A stretch of 64,000 bases of DNA from Rudanella paleaurantiibacter. GTDB taxonomy: Bacteria; Bacteroidota; Bacteroidia; Cytophagales; Spirosomataceae. Where the stretch lies: assembly GCF_009184635.1 (NCBI RefSeq), contig NZ_WELI01000009.1, positions 186,001 to 250,000 of the forward strand. The letters run 5' to 3'. Below the pieces are notes generated by a model. That model was not told the origin of the DNA. It was given only the letters and a program-made list of their open reading frames with translations, and did no database searches. Numbering within the stretch: the first letter of the stretch is position 1; each line of letters begins with the position of its first letter. A program made the translations under genes and the position numbers. This document shows positions 15,279 through 24,469 of this stretch, piece after piece.

Positions 15279-16641
15279 CATCGATCTGCACCACGAAATA
15301 GTTCATGCCGTTGATGTGTACTTTCTGGCCCCAATCGAGCAAGGCCAAATCCGTCTCGGTCAGCATAATGGGCACCTTGGCGTAAAACTGCTCGTCGAGC
15401 ATCGCTTCCCTGCCGCGCCAGTGGTGGTACCAAAGTCCGTCGTTTACCCCATCGCCATTCCAGTACAACGAGTGCCCGCCCATGGATGGCCCCGCTATCG
15501 GTACCCCACCGGCCACGCCCTGCCAGAACAACAGTCGCGGGCTCCACCCATTAGCACCCTGCCCAAATTGCGCCGTATTTCCCGGCTGTGCCGCTTTCGG
15601 TAGGCCGGTGGCGGTATCGGTCAATAGCGTCGATATTTTGCTTTTAAGGGCCGCAATACTGCCGGTGCCGGGCGTAAGGTAGTCGGCCAGTAACGGCGGT
15701 TTGTCTTTCATCAGGGCATCGCCCCCATCCAGATCGTAGCCCAGCTGCAAACGTCGGTTCTGCTCCGGCGTCTTGATCAGCCGCCCTGCCACCTTCTTGC
15801 TCCAGTCGATCACGGGTGCCTGACGAATGTTGTCGTCGAAGAATCCGAGCGTCATTTTCCGATACACCGAGTCCAGCTCCAGCCGAATGTTGAACAACTT
15901 TCGCAGCTCCAGCACCAGCTCCACCGGCGTCAGATCTGGCACGTGCCGGTTCACCACCACCGAGCTGGCTCCGTCGAGTGCCCGCGTGTTGTAGAGCACC
16001 AGATTGCTGTACACCGGGTGTTCCAGAAAGTCGCCAGCAATGATCGTGTTGGTAGCCTGCGCGATTTTCTTCAGCAACCACTTCAGCGTTACCATGGGCA
16101 CCAATGGCCGGGCTGGCGTGTTCACCGCTCCAGAGAAGTCGTTAACCCAGCCAGTGTAGCTCACGGCCCCACCGTTGGTGGTGTAATAGTCCGGATTCAT
16201 TACGGTCGGAAACACCACAGCCTTCATGCCGTCCTGGTCGATACCTGCGGCCGGCACTACGCCCGGTACCTCTATCGTGCCCAGGTCAACCTTCGAGAGC
16301 AGCTCACTCTGCCAGTCGCCAAAGAACTCACCGAGCGTTTCCACGATCACCCCGGCGTAACCAGCCGGACTGGCTTCGGTCAGTACGTACTGAGCCTCTC
16401 TGATCAGGTGCCCGTTTGAGTACTGCTCCAGTCGGTGCCGCCCCAAAATGCCCCCTGCCTGCGGTTGCTCCCAGAATCCAAACAGATACTGGTTTCGTCG
16501 AGTGAGCGGAAAGTTGGGCAGGCTGGCGGTCAGGCCTACCAGCTTGCTGTAATCAAAGTGCGGATTCTGCAGGGCTAAATCGAGGGTTGCGTTTGCGGCC
16601 AGGTCGGCCGTCCGCCCATCGATGCGAATATCTAAACTCAT
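15229..16641 (-). CDS. hypothetical tail-tip or baseplate protein
   Basis: A 470-residue protein starting MSLDIRIDGRTADLAANATLDL. It is beta-rich at both ends with a helical core (LTPVELVLELRKLFNIRLELD), a pattern of tail-associated hub proteins. It overlaps the 685-residue gene upstream (shared ATGA) and follows the lysozyme gene, so these three form one operon. An adhesin or hub role is likely by position; no named family is recognised. Confidence 0.65.
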   Translation of the reverse strand: MSLDIRIDGRTADLAANATLDLALQNPHFDYSKLVGLTASLPNFPLTRRNQYLFGFWEQPQAGGILGRHRLEQYSNGHLIREAQYVLTEASPAGYAGVIVETLGEFFGDWQSELLSKVDLGTIEVPGVVPAAGIDQDGMKAVVFPTVMNPDYYTTNGGAVSYTGWVNDFSGAVNTPARPLVPMVTLKWLLKKIAQATNTIIAGDFLEHPVYSNLVLYNTRALDGASSVVVNRHVPDLTPVELVLELRKLFNIRLELDSVYRKMTLGFFDDNIRQAPVIDWSKKVAGRLIKTPEQNRRLQLGYDLDGGDALMKDKPPLLADYLTPGTGSIAALKSKISTLLTDTATGLPKAAQPGNTAQFGQGANGWSPRLLFWQGVAGGVPIAGPSMGGHSLYWNGDGVNDGLWYHHWRGREAMLDEQFYAKVPIMLTETDLALLDWGQKVHINGMNYFVVQIDVSLPIRKAAGCLLVSA

Positions 16642-18698
16642 TATCGGTCTTCGTATTTGATGAATGTTCGATCTCCAGAGGCCATCGGGTAGGTAGTGGC
16701 CTCACCAACGAGCAACGCCAGCAGCTCAAACCCGTCGCGGTTGATGGTAATATCCCGACTCCAGAGCAATGCCCCGTTGCGGTAAAACTTCACCCGCTTC
16801 AGAGCACCCGGATCGCCAAATACGTACACCAGCCAGTTCAGGTCGCCCACCGGGAAGTTTAGATCGTTCGACTTAGCTGGGTAGATAAACGCACCCGCCG
16901 TGCCCTGCAACGATTCGGTATTGCCCATGTCGGCAGGCCCGCCCAGGCCATCATTATGAAAAATGGCCATCTGCAGCGGATGGCTAAACCGCACGTGCCA
17001 CTGGCCCGCTGGTACCGTCCAGGCGTAGTTCTCAGAAAACGAGCAGCTGCCATGCTCATTGGCGTAAGCCTGGGTGTCCGTTGCCCGGTACTCGGCTTCG
17101 GCCAGGGCGTTGGCATCCCCTGCATTCTCACCCCCATAGCGCCCTGCCGGTATCAGGATCGTGGCCGCTCCGCCCTCCATGCCCCCGGTGCAGTTCGATC
17201 GACGATAGGTGCCCAGCCTGCTGATCTCGGCCGACGCAAACGGCGTAGTTCCGGGCACGGTACCCGGTATCGGCGTTGGGCTGATGTAGTGCTCATCCCC
17301 TGCTACGTTGGGTTTCTCGGTTATGGGCTTCACATCTTCGTTCGTGTCGGTGTAGTACTGCCGCAGCCGGATCGGTGCGCCCAGACCTGTGCGAAACCCG
17401 AAACCATCGAGCACGTGCCGGAAGCCCATACCGCGCCAGGCTGTCGGCCGCGCAGGTTCAACAGGAGCCGGGCCGAGTGCGCTATAATTCTGGTCGGTTT
17501 TGGTGCGGGTAAACACGAGCGTGCGCGACAGCAGATCCGCATCGTCGTCGTGCACGACCAGTTCATTCGTTGCCAGCTGGAGCGGCACGTGGCCCTTATT
17601 TGTAATCAGGAAGATGCCCTTGGCGTAGAGCAGCTCATTCAGGTACCGAGTCCAGACCACGCCCTGACGGGAAAACCAGCCGGTCGAGACCGTCAGGGTC
17701 TGGTCGCCCTGCACATCCACCACCCGCAGTCCGGCAAAATCAATAGCGGTGGCCCCGTACTCGTCGCGCTCGGCCACGGTGCGTTTGGCGGTCGCTGTCT
17801 CCTCCGATTGCCCCAGCAACCGCATGGTATCCCAGCCGCCGAGCGAGTTGCTCAGGAGCAAATAACGCTCCCATGGGCGCTCGTTCGGGTCGACCTCAAA
17901 GATGCGCACCTCGCTCAGCCGGAAGTTGCTTTCGTTAGCCAGCCAGATCCGGTAATCGAGCAGATCCGGCTCGCTCCCCAATCCCAGCTGTACAAACCCC
18001 ACCGGGCAGCACACCACCGAGTTGAGGCCCGGCCGGTCGAGCGTCAACAGCGTGCGTGTTTCGCTGGTACCATCCGCCCGGTTCAGTTGCGCCCGGAGCC
18101 GCAGCTGGGTAGGCAGCGGTGTGAAGTTGAGCAGAAAGTACAGATACTCCTCGTCGACGTCCGACCGGCCCACCTGCTTCCGGTTTGGTTGCCAGGTCAG
18201 AAACTGGCGTGTGTCGCGCAGATGCCGGTCAAAGAAACGCTCCCCCCACCCCGCGAAATCTTCGTGGCTCAAACCGCCCTTAAACACCCACTCCTTCGGC
18301 CGGGTCAGGTTGATGTCCACGGCCGGTTCGCCACCCGTTACGGTTTCCTGCAGGCAGTAGGGCATCGTCAGGCTCGGCAGCAGGCTTAACCGGCTCTGGC
18401 GAGCAGCGGGCTTGGTAGCTTCGAGGAATCCGTCGAGCACCTCGTCGATCCGAAACTGCGCGCCATCGTAGCGGGTGCTGCCTCCAATCGTAACAGGTGG
18501 TCGCTCACGCCCTACCAGCGTAGTCAGCTCCTCAAATTCGGTGCTCTGGGCAAAGGTTGGTACCAGTATCTTCAGCGCATAGCGCAGGTCGGCCCGGCTC
18601 GTGAGCGATGTGTCGGCCGCGTCGATGGTTACCTCCAGTCGGTTTCGCGAAAACCGCAGCGGCTGGTGTACCAGATTGGTGGCAAGTGCGTCAATCAT
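16641..18698 (-). CDS. tail-associated protein with DUF5977-like segment
   Basis: A 685-residue virion protein. Most of it is beta-rich, with repeated Arg/Leu/Thr strands. About residues 520-585 hold a Cys-Asn-Gly segment (RRSNCTGGMEGGAATILIPA, then AYANEHGSCSF) that resembles DUF5977, a small repeat domain common in Bacteroidota surface and phage fibre proteins. The C-terminus adds a sandwich-like domain. It probably forms part of the tail tip or fibre and may bind the cell surface. Start and stop overlap both neighbours. Confidence 0.65.
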   Translation of the reverse strand: MIDALATNLVHQPLRFSRNRLEVTIDAADTSLTSRADLRYALKILVPTFAQSTEFEELTTLVGRERPPVTIGGSTRYDGAQFRIDEVLDGFLEATKPAARQSRLSLLPSLTMPYCLQETVTGGEPAVDINLTRPKEWVFKGGLSHEDFAGWGERFFDRHLRDTRQFLTWQPNRKQVGRSDVDEEYLYFLLNFTPLPTQLRLRAQLNRADGTSETRTLLTLDRPGLNSVVCCPVGFVQLGLGSEPDLLDYRIWLANESNFRLSEVRIFEVDPNERPWERYLLLSNSLGGWDTMRLLGQSEETATAKRTVAERDEYGATAIDFAGLRVVDVQGDQTLTVSTGWFSRQGVVWTRYLNELLYAKGIFLITNKGHVPLQLATNELVVHDDDADLLSRTLVFTRTKTDQNYSALGPAPVEPARPTAWRGMGFRHVLDGFGFRTGLGAPIRLRQYYTDTNEDVKPITEKPNVAGDEHYISPTPIPGTVPGTTPFASAEISRLGTYRRSNCTGGMEGGAATILIPAGRYGGENAGDANALAEAEYRATDTQAYANEHGSCSFSENYAWTVPAGQWHVRFSHPLQMAIFHNDGLGGPADMGNTESLQGTAGAFIYPAKSNDLNFPVGDLNWLVYVFGDPGALKRVKFYRNGALLWSRDITINRDGFELLALLVGEATTYPMASGDRTFIKYEDR

Positions 18699-19129
18699 TA
18701 TCGAAAACAGTGTTTAGTAGCTGTGAGAGCATGTTGGAGCTTGCGGCCGTAGTTCGGATCACTACTGAAGCGCCGGATCAGGTGCCTGCGAAACCGCTCG
18801 GCCGAGGTGAGTGTGTACTTCCGGATCACCTGCTGCTCGTACTGGCCATAGTCGGCCAGGCAGGCCGAGTCGCTCTCAAAAACCACGTAGCCGCTCGGCC
18901 GCACCGCGATGTAATTCTTGCGGCTGTTGCGCTTGAAAGCAAAGAGATTGTGTGCCCGAACAATGCCCACCTTGGGATTCCAGTATCCGGTCTCCACGGC
19001 CGAGATGGCCGCAGCCAGATGGGGATACTGGTAGCCCTGTTGGGCAATTAGATGGGTATAATGCGCAATCCGGTCGGTGCGCTGTGCTAGGCTAAGGTGA
19101 GCCAGCAGCAGGAAAACTAAAAGCCGCAT
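18698..19129 (-). CDS. glucosaminidase-family lysozyme with signal peptide
   Basis: A 143-residue protein. Residues 1-15 (MRLLVFLLLAHLSLAQ) are a signal peptide. The Glucosaminidase/LYZ2-type domain follows, with AAISAVETGYW (E46, probable acid catalyst) and AHNLFAFK (59-66). It would cleave the glycan strand of peptidoglycan, either for lysis or for tail penetration. It is the first gene of the tail-tip operon; a GTCCTTTT motif lies 41 bases upstream. Confidence 0.8.
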   Translation of the reverse strand: MRLLVFLLLAHLSLAQRTDRIAHYTHLIAQQGYQYPHLAAAISAVETGYWNPKVGIVRAHNLFAFKRNSRKNYIAVRPSGYVVFESDSACLADYGQYEQQVIRKYTLTSAERFRRHLIRRFSSDPNYGRKLQHALTATKHCFR

Positions 19130-19169
19130 ATCCGTTTTTAGGCGAATCTGCGGCTAAGTGTATTGTTAA

Positions 19170-19180
19170 AAAAGGACAGT
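19170..19180 (-). promoter_or_regulatory. phage promoter-like motif ACTGTCCTTTT
   Basis: Minus-strand ACTGTCCTTTT lies 41 bases before the lysozyme start at 19129, with AGATTCGC in the -7 region. It restarts transcription after the inserted AT-rich cassette. Confidence 0.45.
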
Positions 19181-19202
19181 TACCCTCACAGAGCAACCTT
19201 GA

Positions 19203-20213
19203 TTAATGCTTCAATGATTCACGGTCAAAATATGCTTCACTAATTACAGAAAGTATAATTAAGCCAATAAAATAGGCGCATTGTCTATTAATCAGACTAA
19301 AAAAATGGTCAGAGTCTACTATATCGGTACTTTTCATATTAACGTCTTGAGAGTTTTTCAAATGAAAGAACCTATTCCTCACCGTAATGATGAAACTTGA
19401 AAATTGTGGAAATTTGACAACGAGCTTCGATCCATCAATACAGCTTTGTTCATCGAATATCGATTTATCACATATTTTCTTAATTGTTTCATATATCTTA
19501 CTGGCATTATATTCATTGTTCGCTGTTATGTTTATATCAATCGTTAAACTGTTGTAGTCTTTTTCTGAAGCTAAGACATGAGCAATGAAAGTGTTAAAAA
19601 CTTTTAATTCACCTTGATCTTTATCTCCTGCAAATAGTTTCTTGAGCTCGTTAAAAGATTTTGCAAAATCCTTAGTCCTAGAAGCATATATAACAGGAAA
19701 TGAATAAGATACATATTCTAAAACACGATATAAATGTAAAAAGGCTAGAGTGTGGTTGTCCTTGTGAAAATGGTAATAAAAATTACACAGTTCATTATTG
19801 AGCGACTCGAAGAAGTCTTTGTTCCTTCGAATCAGTCTTTTGTTCTCTAGGACACGCGACAAGTCTTCCATAGTAAGTCCATCTGACAAATAATCCAATA
19901 TATTATGTATATCAGATTTACATTTTGTTCTTACTATCCTTATCACATCTAGAATCCCACTTTTTAAGTCTTCTGAAACCTCGTTGCTTGAAATCAAACC
20001 TTCTGCCTGATAAGACGACTGAGACTCAAGCTTCAAAAAGTCGACCCCTTGCACAAAAGTTACCTTTCTATATGTCTGGGTGAGTTTCAGGGTTCCGGTT
20101 ATACCTCTAAGAATCAAATAAAAAGCTGGACTATTCTGAATTTTCAGCCCGGGGAATTGTAAATATATTCTCTCATCTTCAGAATGCTCAAAAAATTCAA
20201 ATGGCGGCTGCAT
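19203..20213 (-). CDS. AT-rich cargo protein with HEPN-type RNRFFH motif
   Basis: A 336-residue protein of unknown function, far more AT-rich than the tail genes on both sides. The first 75 residues are beta-rich (IYLQFPGLKIQNSPAFYLILR), the rest helical. R279-N-R-F-F-H284 matches the R-x4-H signature of HEPN ribonucleases, followed by the charged helix LKNSQDVNMKSTD. Other HEPN proteins with an N-terminal beta domain (ApeA-like) abort phage infection. It overlaps the upstream partner by TAATG, so the two are co-translated. The HEPN call is from one motif and fold pattern. Confidence 0.6.
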   Translation of the reverse strand: MQPPFEFFEHSEDERIYLQFPGLKIQNSPAFYLILRGITGTLKLTQTYRKVTFVQGVDFLKLESQSSYQAEGLISSNEVSEDLKSGILDVIRIVRTKCKSDIHNILDYLSDGLTMEDLSRVLENKRLIRRNKDFFESLNNELCNFYYHFHKDNHTLAFLHLYRVLEYVSYSFPVIYASRTKDFAKSFNELKKLFAGDKDQGELKVFNTFIAHVLASEKDYNSLTIDINITANNEYNASKIYETIKKICDKSIFDEQSCIDGSKLVVKFPQFSSFIITVRNRFFHLKNSQDVNMKSTDIVDSDHFFSLINRQCAYFIGLIILSVISEAYFDRESLKH

Positions 20214-21262
20214 TAATCATCGGTGCTAGTTAGTTCAAAAAAGATTTCTTCAACATCAGTTACATCCAAATCTCTATATCTTTTCAAATTGTACACAAAC
20301 TCCTTTGAAAGCTCTCTCCGAAACTTTCCCAAATTGATTTTTGAAGGGTTTAAGGCTCTAAATGCAAGCTCAAACTTCTGTAGTTGAGCCTCTAATTCTC
20401 CAGAAGAGAATCCACGTAATATGTCATATGAGTTATTGAATCCTACACAAAAACCAATGAAGTTATTGACAGTTTGAAACCACTTTAAGCAAATTGAGCT
20501 GTCTGCATGTCTGTCAACAAATTGAATAATGTCGTAAAATTCAATCTGATTTTTTGAAATGTCATTCTCTAATATTCTTCCCACAAGAATCTCATCCATC
20601 TTTTCCTCGATGATCTTAGAGTTCTCATTATTCACATTGTTGGTTAGAAAGGCCATATACCCTTTGGCAATATCACCATAGCTGAAAGACTCTTTGAGCG
20701 GAGTGGCAGCCTTATCTTTTTCTGTCTGAACTTTTATGGAAAGACCACTAAAGTAAAATAGCTCTTTCGTCAATATCTCTATCTGATGTCTTGGAGTCAT
20801 ACCCTTTTGACCATTGTTGAGGGTAATCATCCTATAGAGCAATTTATCTTTGTTTCCAGCAATAATGATATTGAAAAAAATCTTTTTCGTGTAATCAAAT
20901 TCTGGACTTTCAGATGCTCTTTTGAGCGTGTTGAGCCTTTGTATACCATCCAAAATAAAACCGTTGTCAATATTTTCATTTACATATCTGCTCAGTTGAC
21001 CAATATCTCGAATCTCTCCCTCCTTCTTAACAAAAGCAAGCGTCAGTGGGGGCATTAGACAACCAGAGAGAATATCTTTTTCAAGTCTTTTGTAAAATTT
21101 TGTATTCAAAAGCTTTCTCTGTTCATCAAGCTTATTAATCAATGGATATATACGCTCAAGCGTATACGCATAATCGGTTTGCCCCAAACCAACTATACTA
21201 GAGATCACATTATCAAATTCGAGATTATAGATTTCCATTCCTTTCTCAGTCGACATACTCAT
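20213..21262 (-). CDS. DGQHR/ParB-like protein, first gene of AT-rich cargo pair
   Basis: A 349-residue protein (ATG at 21262; an earlier TTG is possible). Residues 101-111 read FILDGIQRLNT, close to the DGQHR motif of DndB-like and ParB/DUF262-like proteins, and about 140-165 (YRMITLNNGQKGMTPRHQIEIL) matches the helix that follows in that group. DndB-like proteins bind DNA or regulate phosphorothioation systems. The gene is AT-rich and tightly coupled to the HEPN-like gene, suggesting a two-component defence or toxin module. The assignment is tentative. Confidence 0.6.
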   Translation of the reverse strand: MSMSTEKGMEIYNLEFDNVISSIVGLGQTDYAYTLERIYPLINKLDEQRKLLNTKFYKRLEKDILSGCLMPPLTLAFVKKEGEIRDIGQLSRYVNENIDNGFILDGIQRLNTLKRASESPEFDYTKKIFFNIIIAGNKDKLLYRMITLNNGQKGMTPRHQIEILTKELFYFSGLSIKVQTEKDKAATPLKESFSYGDIAKGYMAFLTNNVNNENSKIIEEKMDEILVGRILENDISKNQIEFYDIIQFVDRHADSSICLKWFQTVNNFIGFCVGFNNSYDILRGFSSGELEAQLQKFELAFRALNPSKINLGKFRRELSKEFVYNLKRYRDLDVTDVEEIFFELTSTDD

Positions 21263-21418
21263 TATCAAATTCCATTAAGCTAAGTACAGTTCATTAGAAC
21301 TTTACTTTCGAAAACAAAAGCATGGAATTTACACCATGTAGTCATTTGAATTCTAAAGGCAGTAAGTTTGTCCACTATCTTTGAACAAGCCCAATTCTCA
21401 ATCATTCTGAGCTCAATG

Positions 21419-21880
21419 TTAAGAAAAAATCTCGTTCGCAATGAGCGAGATCTTGCACTTTACCTCGTAGCCCATTGCCGTGTCGAGCGTCATCATCTGA
21501 ATGGGCTCCAGCATGGCACTCGAATAGTCGAAGTCGACAAAGGCCGTTTCGCGGTGGTCTTGCCGAAATTGGCGCAGGATCGAGAGTGCCAGCTCCTCAG
21601 CCTGGTCAAAGGCCGCATCCACGTTTTCCTCGCTATCGTTCACAGCCTGGCACAGTACGTAGAAGATCACGTTGAACTCCGCCACCTGATTGTCGGCCCC
21701 GTTGTCGATCGGCCGGTACCGAGGCCGCATCAGAAACACGGCCGGGTATATTTCCTCCGTCATCGACTCGGTAACCAGGCGCTCCATCTTGGCCGCGTCC
21801 GACTGGCCCACGTACACCACCCCATCCAGCCCCTCGGCAATTGGCCGGAAATACTCCCAAAGTAAAGTCGTTGCGATCAT
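21419..21880 (-). CDS. hypothetical phage head-tail or tail protein
   Basis: A 153-residue protein starting MIATTLLWEYFRPIAEGLDG. It combines a helical start with a beta-rich middle (EIYPAVFLMRPRYRP) and is coupled to the gene upstream (TAATG). The size and pattern resemble tail terminator or minor tail proteins. Its C-terminus (MGYEVKCKISLIANEIF) is beta-rich. The AT-rich cargo pair begins about 150 bases downstream. Confidence 0.6.
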   Translation of the reverse strand: MIATTLLWEYFRPIAEGLDGVVYVGQSDAAKMERLVTESMTEEIYPAVFLMRPRYRPIDNGADNQVAEFNVIFYVLCQAVNDSEENVDAAFDQAEELALSILRQFRQDHRETAFVDFDYSSAMLEPIQMMTLDTAMGYEVKCKISLIANEIFS

Positions 21881-22743
21881 TAGCTGTCTGTTTTTTCGGA
21901 ATCCTGCCGCGCCAGCTGGTCGGCCCGGTGCTCTTCCAGAAAGAGTAATACCTCATGCAGGTTGGCGTCCTGCGTCTGCTTTAGGTTGCCGAAGATGTGC
22001 TTTTCGGCCAGCAGGTGCGCGTTCTTGATGAAGCCCTGCCCGGCGTACCGCTCGCCCTCCTCGACGGGTTCCGCCGTCGCGTCCGGATCAAACAGTTCAT
22101 ACCCACTCAGTACGTTTTTGATGTTGCTGGCCACGTACAACAGCACGGCCGAGCGGGTACTGAAGTCGAGCTTGGCAACCTCCGCCACCCGCTCCCGCAC
22201 CACAAACTCGTTGTAGGGCTCGCGGTGGTCGCCGTTCCAGTCGGGCCGCAGCGTATAACCGCGCCCACGTCGCGGTCGGCAGGCAGTTGCCACCAGGTAG
22301 TTCAGCCGCTCGTAGCCTGGTACTGTTTGTTGGATAAAGGCCTGCATGTGGATGTACAGGTCGGTCAGCTCCCCGAAGTTCATGGTCTTGAAGCCCTCTT
22401 CGGGTAGCAACCACGCTTTGCCGTTCACCTGAATGCTCGGGAACGGTTGCCGGTGCATAGGCTTCAGCCACAGCCACTGCAGCTGGGCAACAATGGTCTG
22501 CAGCACCTCGGCATTCTTCCAGCGCACAGACTCGGGTAGGTTGGGCGAAAAGTGCTTCTGGTGCAGTTTGCGCCAGGCTTTGGGTCGAATGTTCAGGGCC
22601 AGTTGTATTAGGGCATGATACATCTTGCCCGACTCGGGTGTGAGGTAAACCAGATTGATCAGTCGGGCGATCTGATCCGGCCCCACCTCGTCCCACGCTT
22701 CGGGCAAGTTGTACGACACCCCATCCAGTTCGATCTGCTGCAT
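21880..22743 (-). CDS. hypothetical phage protein
   Basis: A 287-residue protein opening MQQIELDGVSYNLPEAWDEV, with a helical body and a short basic region (ACRPRRGRGYTLRPDW). It is coupled to the holin-like gene upstream and the 153-residue gene downstream, all by overlap. The N-terminal WDE(V) opening resembles tail assembly chaperone-type proteins of Bacteroidota phages, but no diagnostic motif is seen. Confidence 0.6.
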   Translation of the reverse strand: MQQIELDGVSYNLPEAWDEVGPDQIARLINLVYLTPESGKMYHALIQLALNIRPKAWRKLHQKHFSPNLPESVRWKNAEVLQTIVAQLQWLWLKPMHRQPFPSIQVNGKAWLLPEEGFKTMNFGELTDLYIHMQAFIQQTVPGYERLNYLVATACRPRRGRGYTLRPDWNGDHREPYNEFVVRERVAEVAKLDFSTRSAVLLYVASNIKNVLSGYELFDPDATAEPVEEGERYAGQGFIKNAHLLAEKHIFGNLKQTQDANLHEVLLFLEEHRADQLARQDSEKTDS

Positions 22744-23009
22744 TACTTCAGTGCGTTCTGGGCACGGTATGCTTTCAGGTCAACGGTCAGCTGGCTAATC
22801 AGGGTTGCCACCAGGCCAGCCACAAAGTAAGCCTTGTCGGCCAGTACGAGCACCAAATCGGGCAGGTATACCCCTTGCTTATCGATCGCTGCTACTGCAC
22901 CGGCCAGAGCCGCCAGCACAATGCCTGCGTTGCGTATCCAGCCGAACAGCCTGGGTGTAGGAGCTGCCAGCCGCTCAGGCAGGCTCAACTCATCCTGAAT
23001 GTTTTTCAT
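22743..23009 (-). CDS. holin-like small membrane protein
   Basis: An 88-residue protein with two membrane segments: residues 27-43 (NAGIVLAALAGAVAAI) and 60-76 (YFVAGLVATLISQLTV), with a charged N-terminus and a short basic C-terminus. Two-helix topology, size and the nearby CHAP-like hydrolase suggest a class II holin that opens the inner membrane at lysis. Confidence 0.65.
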   Translation of the reverse strand: MKNIQDELSLPERLAAPTPRLFGWIRNAGIVLAALAGAVAAIDKQGVYLPDLVLVLADKAYFVAGLVATLISQLTVDLKAYRAQNALK

Positions 23010-23060
23010 GGTAATAAATGGTTCGTTTGACTTGGTTTTACAGGTTGCGAAGTAGCCAAC

Positions 23061-23088
23061 AAAAAAGCCGCCCCGATAGGACGGCTTT
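23061..23088 (-). terminator. terminator after the CHAP-like gene
   Basis: Minus-strand AAAGCCG and CGGCTTT pair around an 11-base loop, followed by TTTTTT. It ends the transcript from the portal region before the holin-like gene. Confidence 0.8.
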
Positions 23089-23090
23089 GG

Positions 23091-23726
23091 TTAGAATGAC
23101 AGCTTTTTGCCCAGGCTGCTCTGGTACGATTCCAGCCAGGGCGTGAGCCAATTGGCGATGGCCTTGATGTCGCGGGTGCGCCGTCGATTGATGTAGCAGC
23201 CGCCCCGCGTGCCTCGGCCTCCAGTGGTATTAAACCCAATCAGCAGCACCTCCTCGTCTTCGGCCGGATCGTAGCGATCCTGGGCGATGCCCTCAATGTG
23301 GCTGGCGAAGAGCGAGACCGCATCCATGCGCCGGATCTTCGCGCCCAGCCGGGTGTTGCCCCGCTGCCCTTTGCGCCAGACAATCTTCGTCGGGTCGCGG
23401 AAGTAGGCATTCACCCGCCCAATCGAAACCGGCGCAATCGGTAGCCGGACTCCGTTCTGAGCGTGCACGTAGTAGAAGGCGCTGGCGCAGTACATGGCCC
23501 GGTCGGGCAGCTTGTTGCTGCGGTTAATAGCCTTGATCCAATCGGCATCGTTCTGGTTGGTGCGCTCCACCTTGCCCACAAACAGTGCCGCCGTGTCGAA
23601 GATCGCCTGACGGAGTACAGCCTCGTCGAGCGAGACCGGCCGCGTCGGCCGTTTTAGAGTTTGACCAGGTGCGCCAGACAGGCCAGCAACAAGAAGCCCA
23701 ATACAAAGCAGGTAGCAAGTACGCAT
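23091..23726 (-). CDS. secreted CHAP/NlpC-like hydrolase candidate
   Basis: A 211-residue protein. Residues 1-22 are a signal peptide. YCASAFYYVHAQNGV (79-93) carries a cysteine at the N-end of a helix as in CHAP/NlpC peptidases, and SLFASHIEGIAQ (about 138-149) offers the histidine. It would cut peptidoglycan peptides. It overlaps the upstream membrane gene by 73 bases. The family call is from the Cys-helix-His arrangement only. Confidence 0.6.
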   Translation of the reverse strand: MRTCYLLCIGLLVAGLSGAPGQTLKRPTRPVSLDEAVLRQAIFDTAALFVGKVERTNQNDADWIKAINRSNKLPDRAMYCASAFYYVHAQNGVRLPIAPVSIGRVNAYFRDPTKIVWRKGQRGNTRLGAKIRRMDAVSLFASHIEGIAQDRYDPAEDEEVLLIGFNTTGGRGTRGGCYINRRRTRDIKAIANWLTPWLESYQSSLGKKLSF

Positions 23727-24469
23727 CGTTGATATGGAGTTAGTTCGTGTTTGAACTCATACCAAAAGTCCGGCTTTGTTCGTATCAACGGAAGGACATA
23801 GAAGCCCACTGGCGGCATTACCAGCAACAGCAGCAGCAGCGCCACCGGCAGGTCGGTAAACTGTACCATCTTCTCAAACGCCAGCTTCTGGAAGCTCGTG
23901 ATGTCATACGGTTGCATCTGTTGCTCAGGCGGTAGCAGCTTGTTTCGCTCAATAATGATCTCGCGAGCCAGGTTGAAATATTCGCCTGCGATGTAGATCA
24001 AAGCCCCCACCAGCAGGATTACCCCCACCGACACCAGCTGCCGGTGTCGCTCCAGAAACGACGGCTTTTCTACAGCCTCCGCAGCGGCCTGCGGTGCCTC
24101 CTCCACTTCACCCTCGATCACGATCAAGCGTGCCTGGCGTTCGCAATCCATCGCCCAGCCAATCAGCTCGTCGGCCTTGGGCCGCTCGGTCTGCTCAACG
24201 GCCAGTTCGCGGTAATACTTAGCCATACTGAGCAGGTCGGCCTTTTGCTGGCGATTGGCCTGCTTCACGTTGTCGCGGGCTTTGGCTTCCTGCTCGGCCA
24301 GTTCGTCGAGTTCACGGAGCCGCTCGGCCTCGGCCTGACGGATGGCTTCTTTGCGGCTTTCGATCGCCTTCAGCTGGGCGCTGTAATCGGGTTGTACTTC
24401 TGGTTTCACGACTTTTAGGGGTTTTACTTCAGCTTCGGTACTGACCGTTGCGGCCTGTCGATTTCTCAT
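23654..24469 (-). CDS. phage membrane protein with coiled coil
   Basis: A 271-residue protein. Residues 30-100 are a charged coiled coil (KAIESRKEAIRQAEAERLRE). Three hydrophobic segments follow, around 147-166 (SVGVILLVGALIYIAGEYF), 204-224 (LPVALLLLLLVMPPVGFYVL) and 250-270 (VLATCFVLGFLLLACLAHLV). It overlaps the hydrolase gene and the DUF6712 gene. A lysis control or virion-membrane role is possible; no family is recognised. Confidence 0.65.
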   Translation of the reverse strand: MRNRQAATVSTEAEVKPLKVVKPEVQPDYSAQLKAIESRKEAIRQAEAERLRELDELAEQEAKARDNVKQANRQQKADLLSMAKYYRELAVEQTERPKADELIGWAMDCERQARLIVIEGEVEEAPQAAAEAVEKPSFLERHRQLVSVGVILLVGALIYIAGEYFNLAREIIIERNKLLPPEQQMQPYDITSFQKLAFEKMVQFTDLPVALLLLLLVMPPVGFYVLPLIRTKPDFWYEFKHELTPYQRCVLATCFVLGFLLLACLAHLVKL

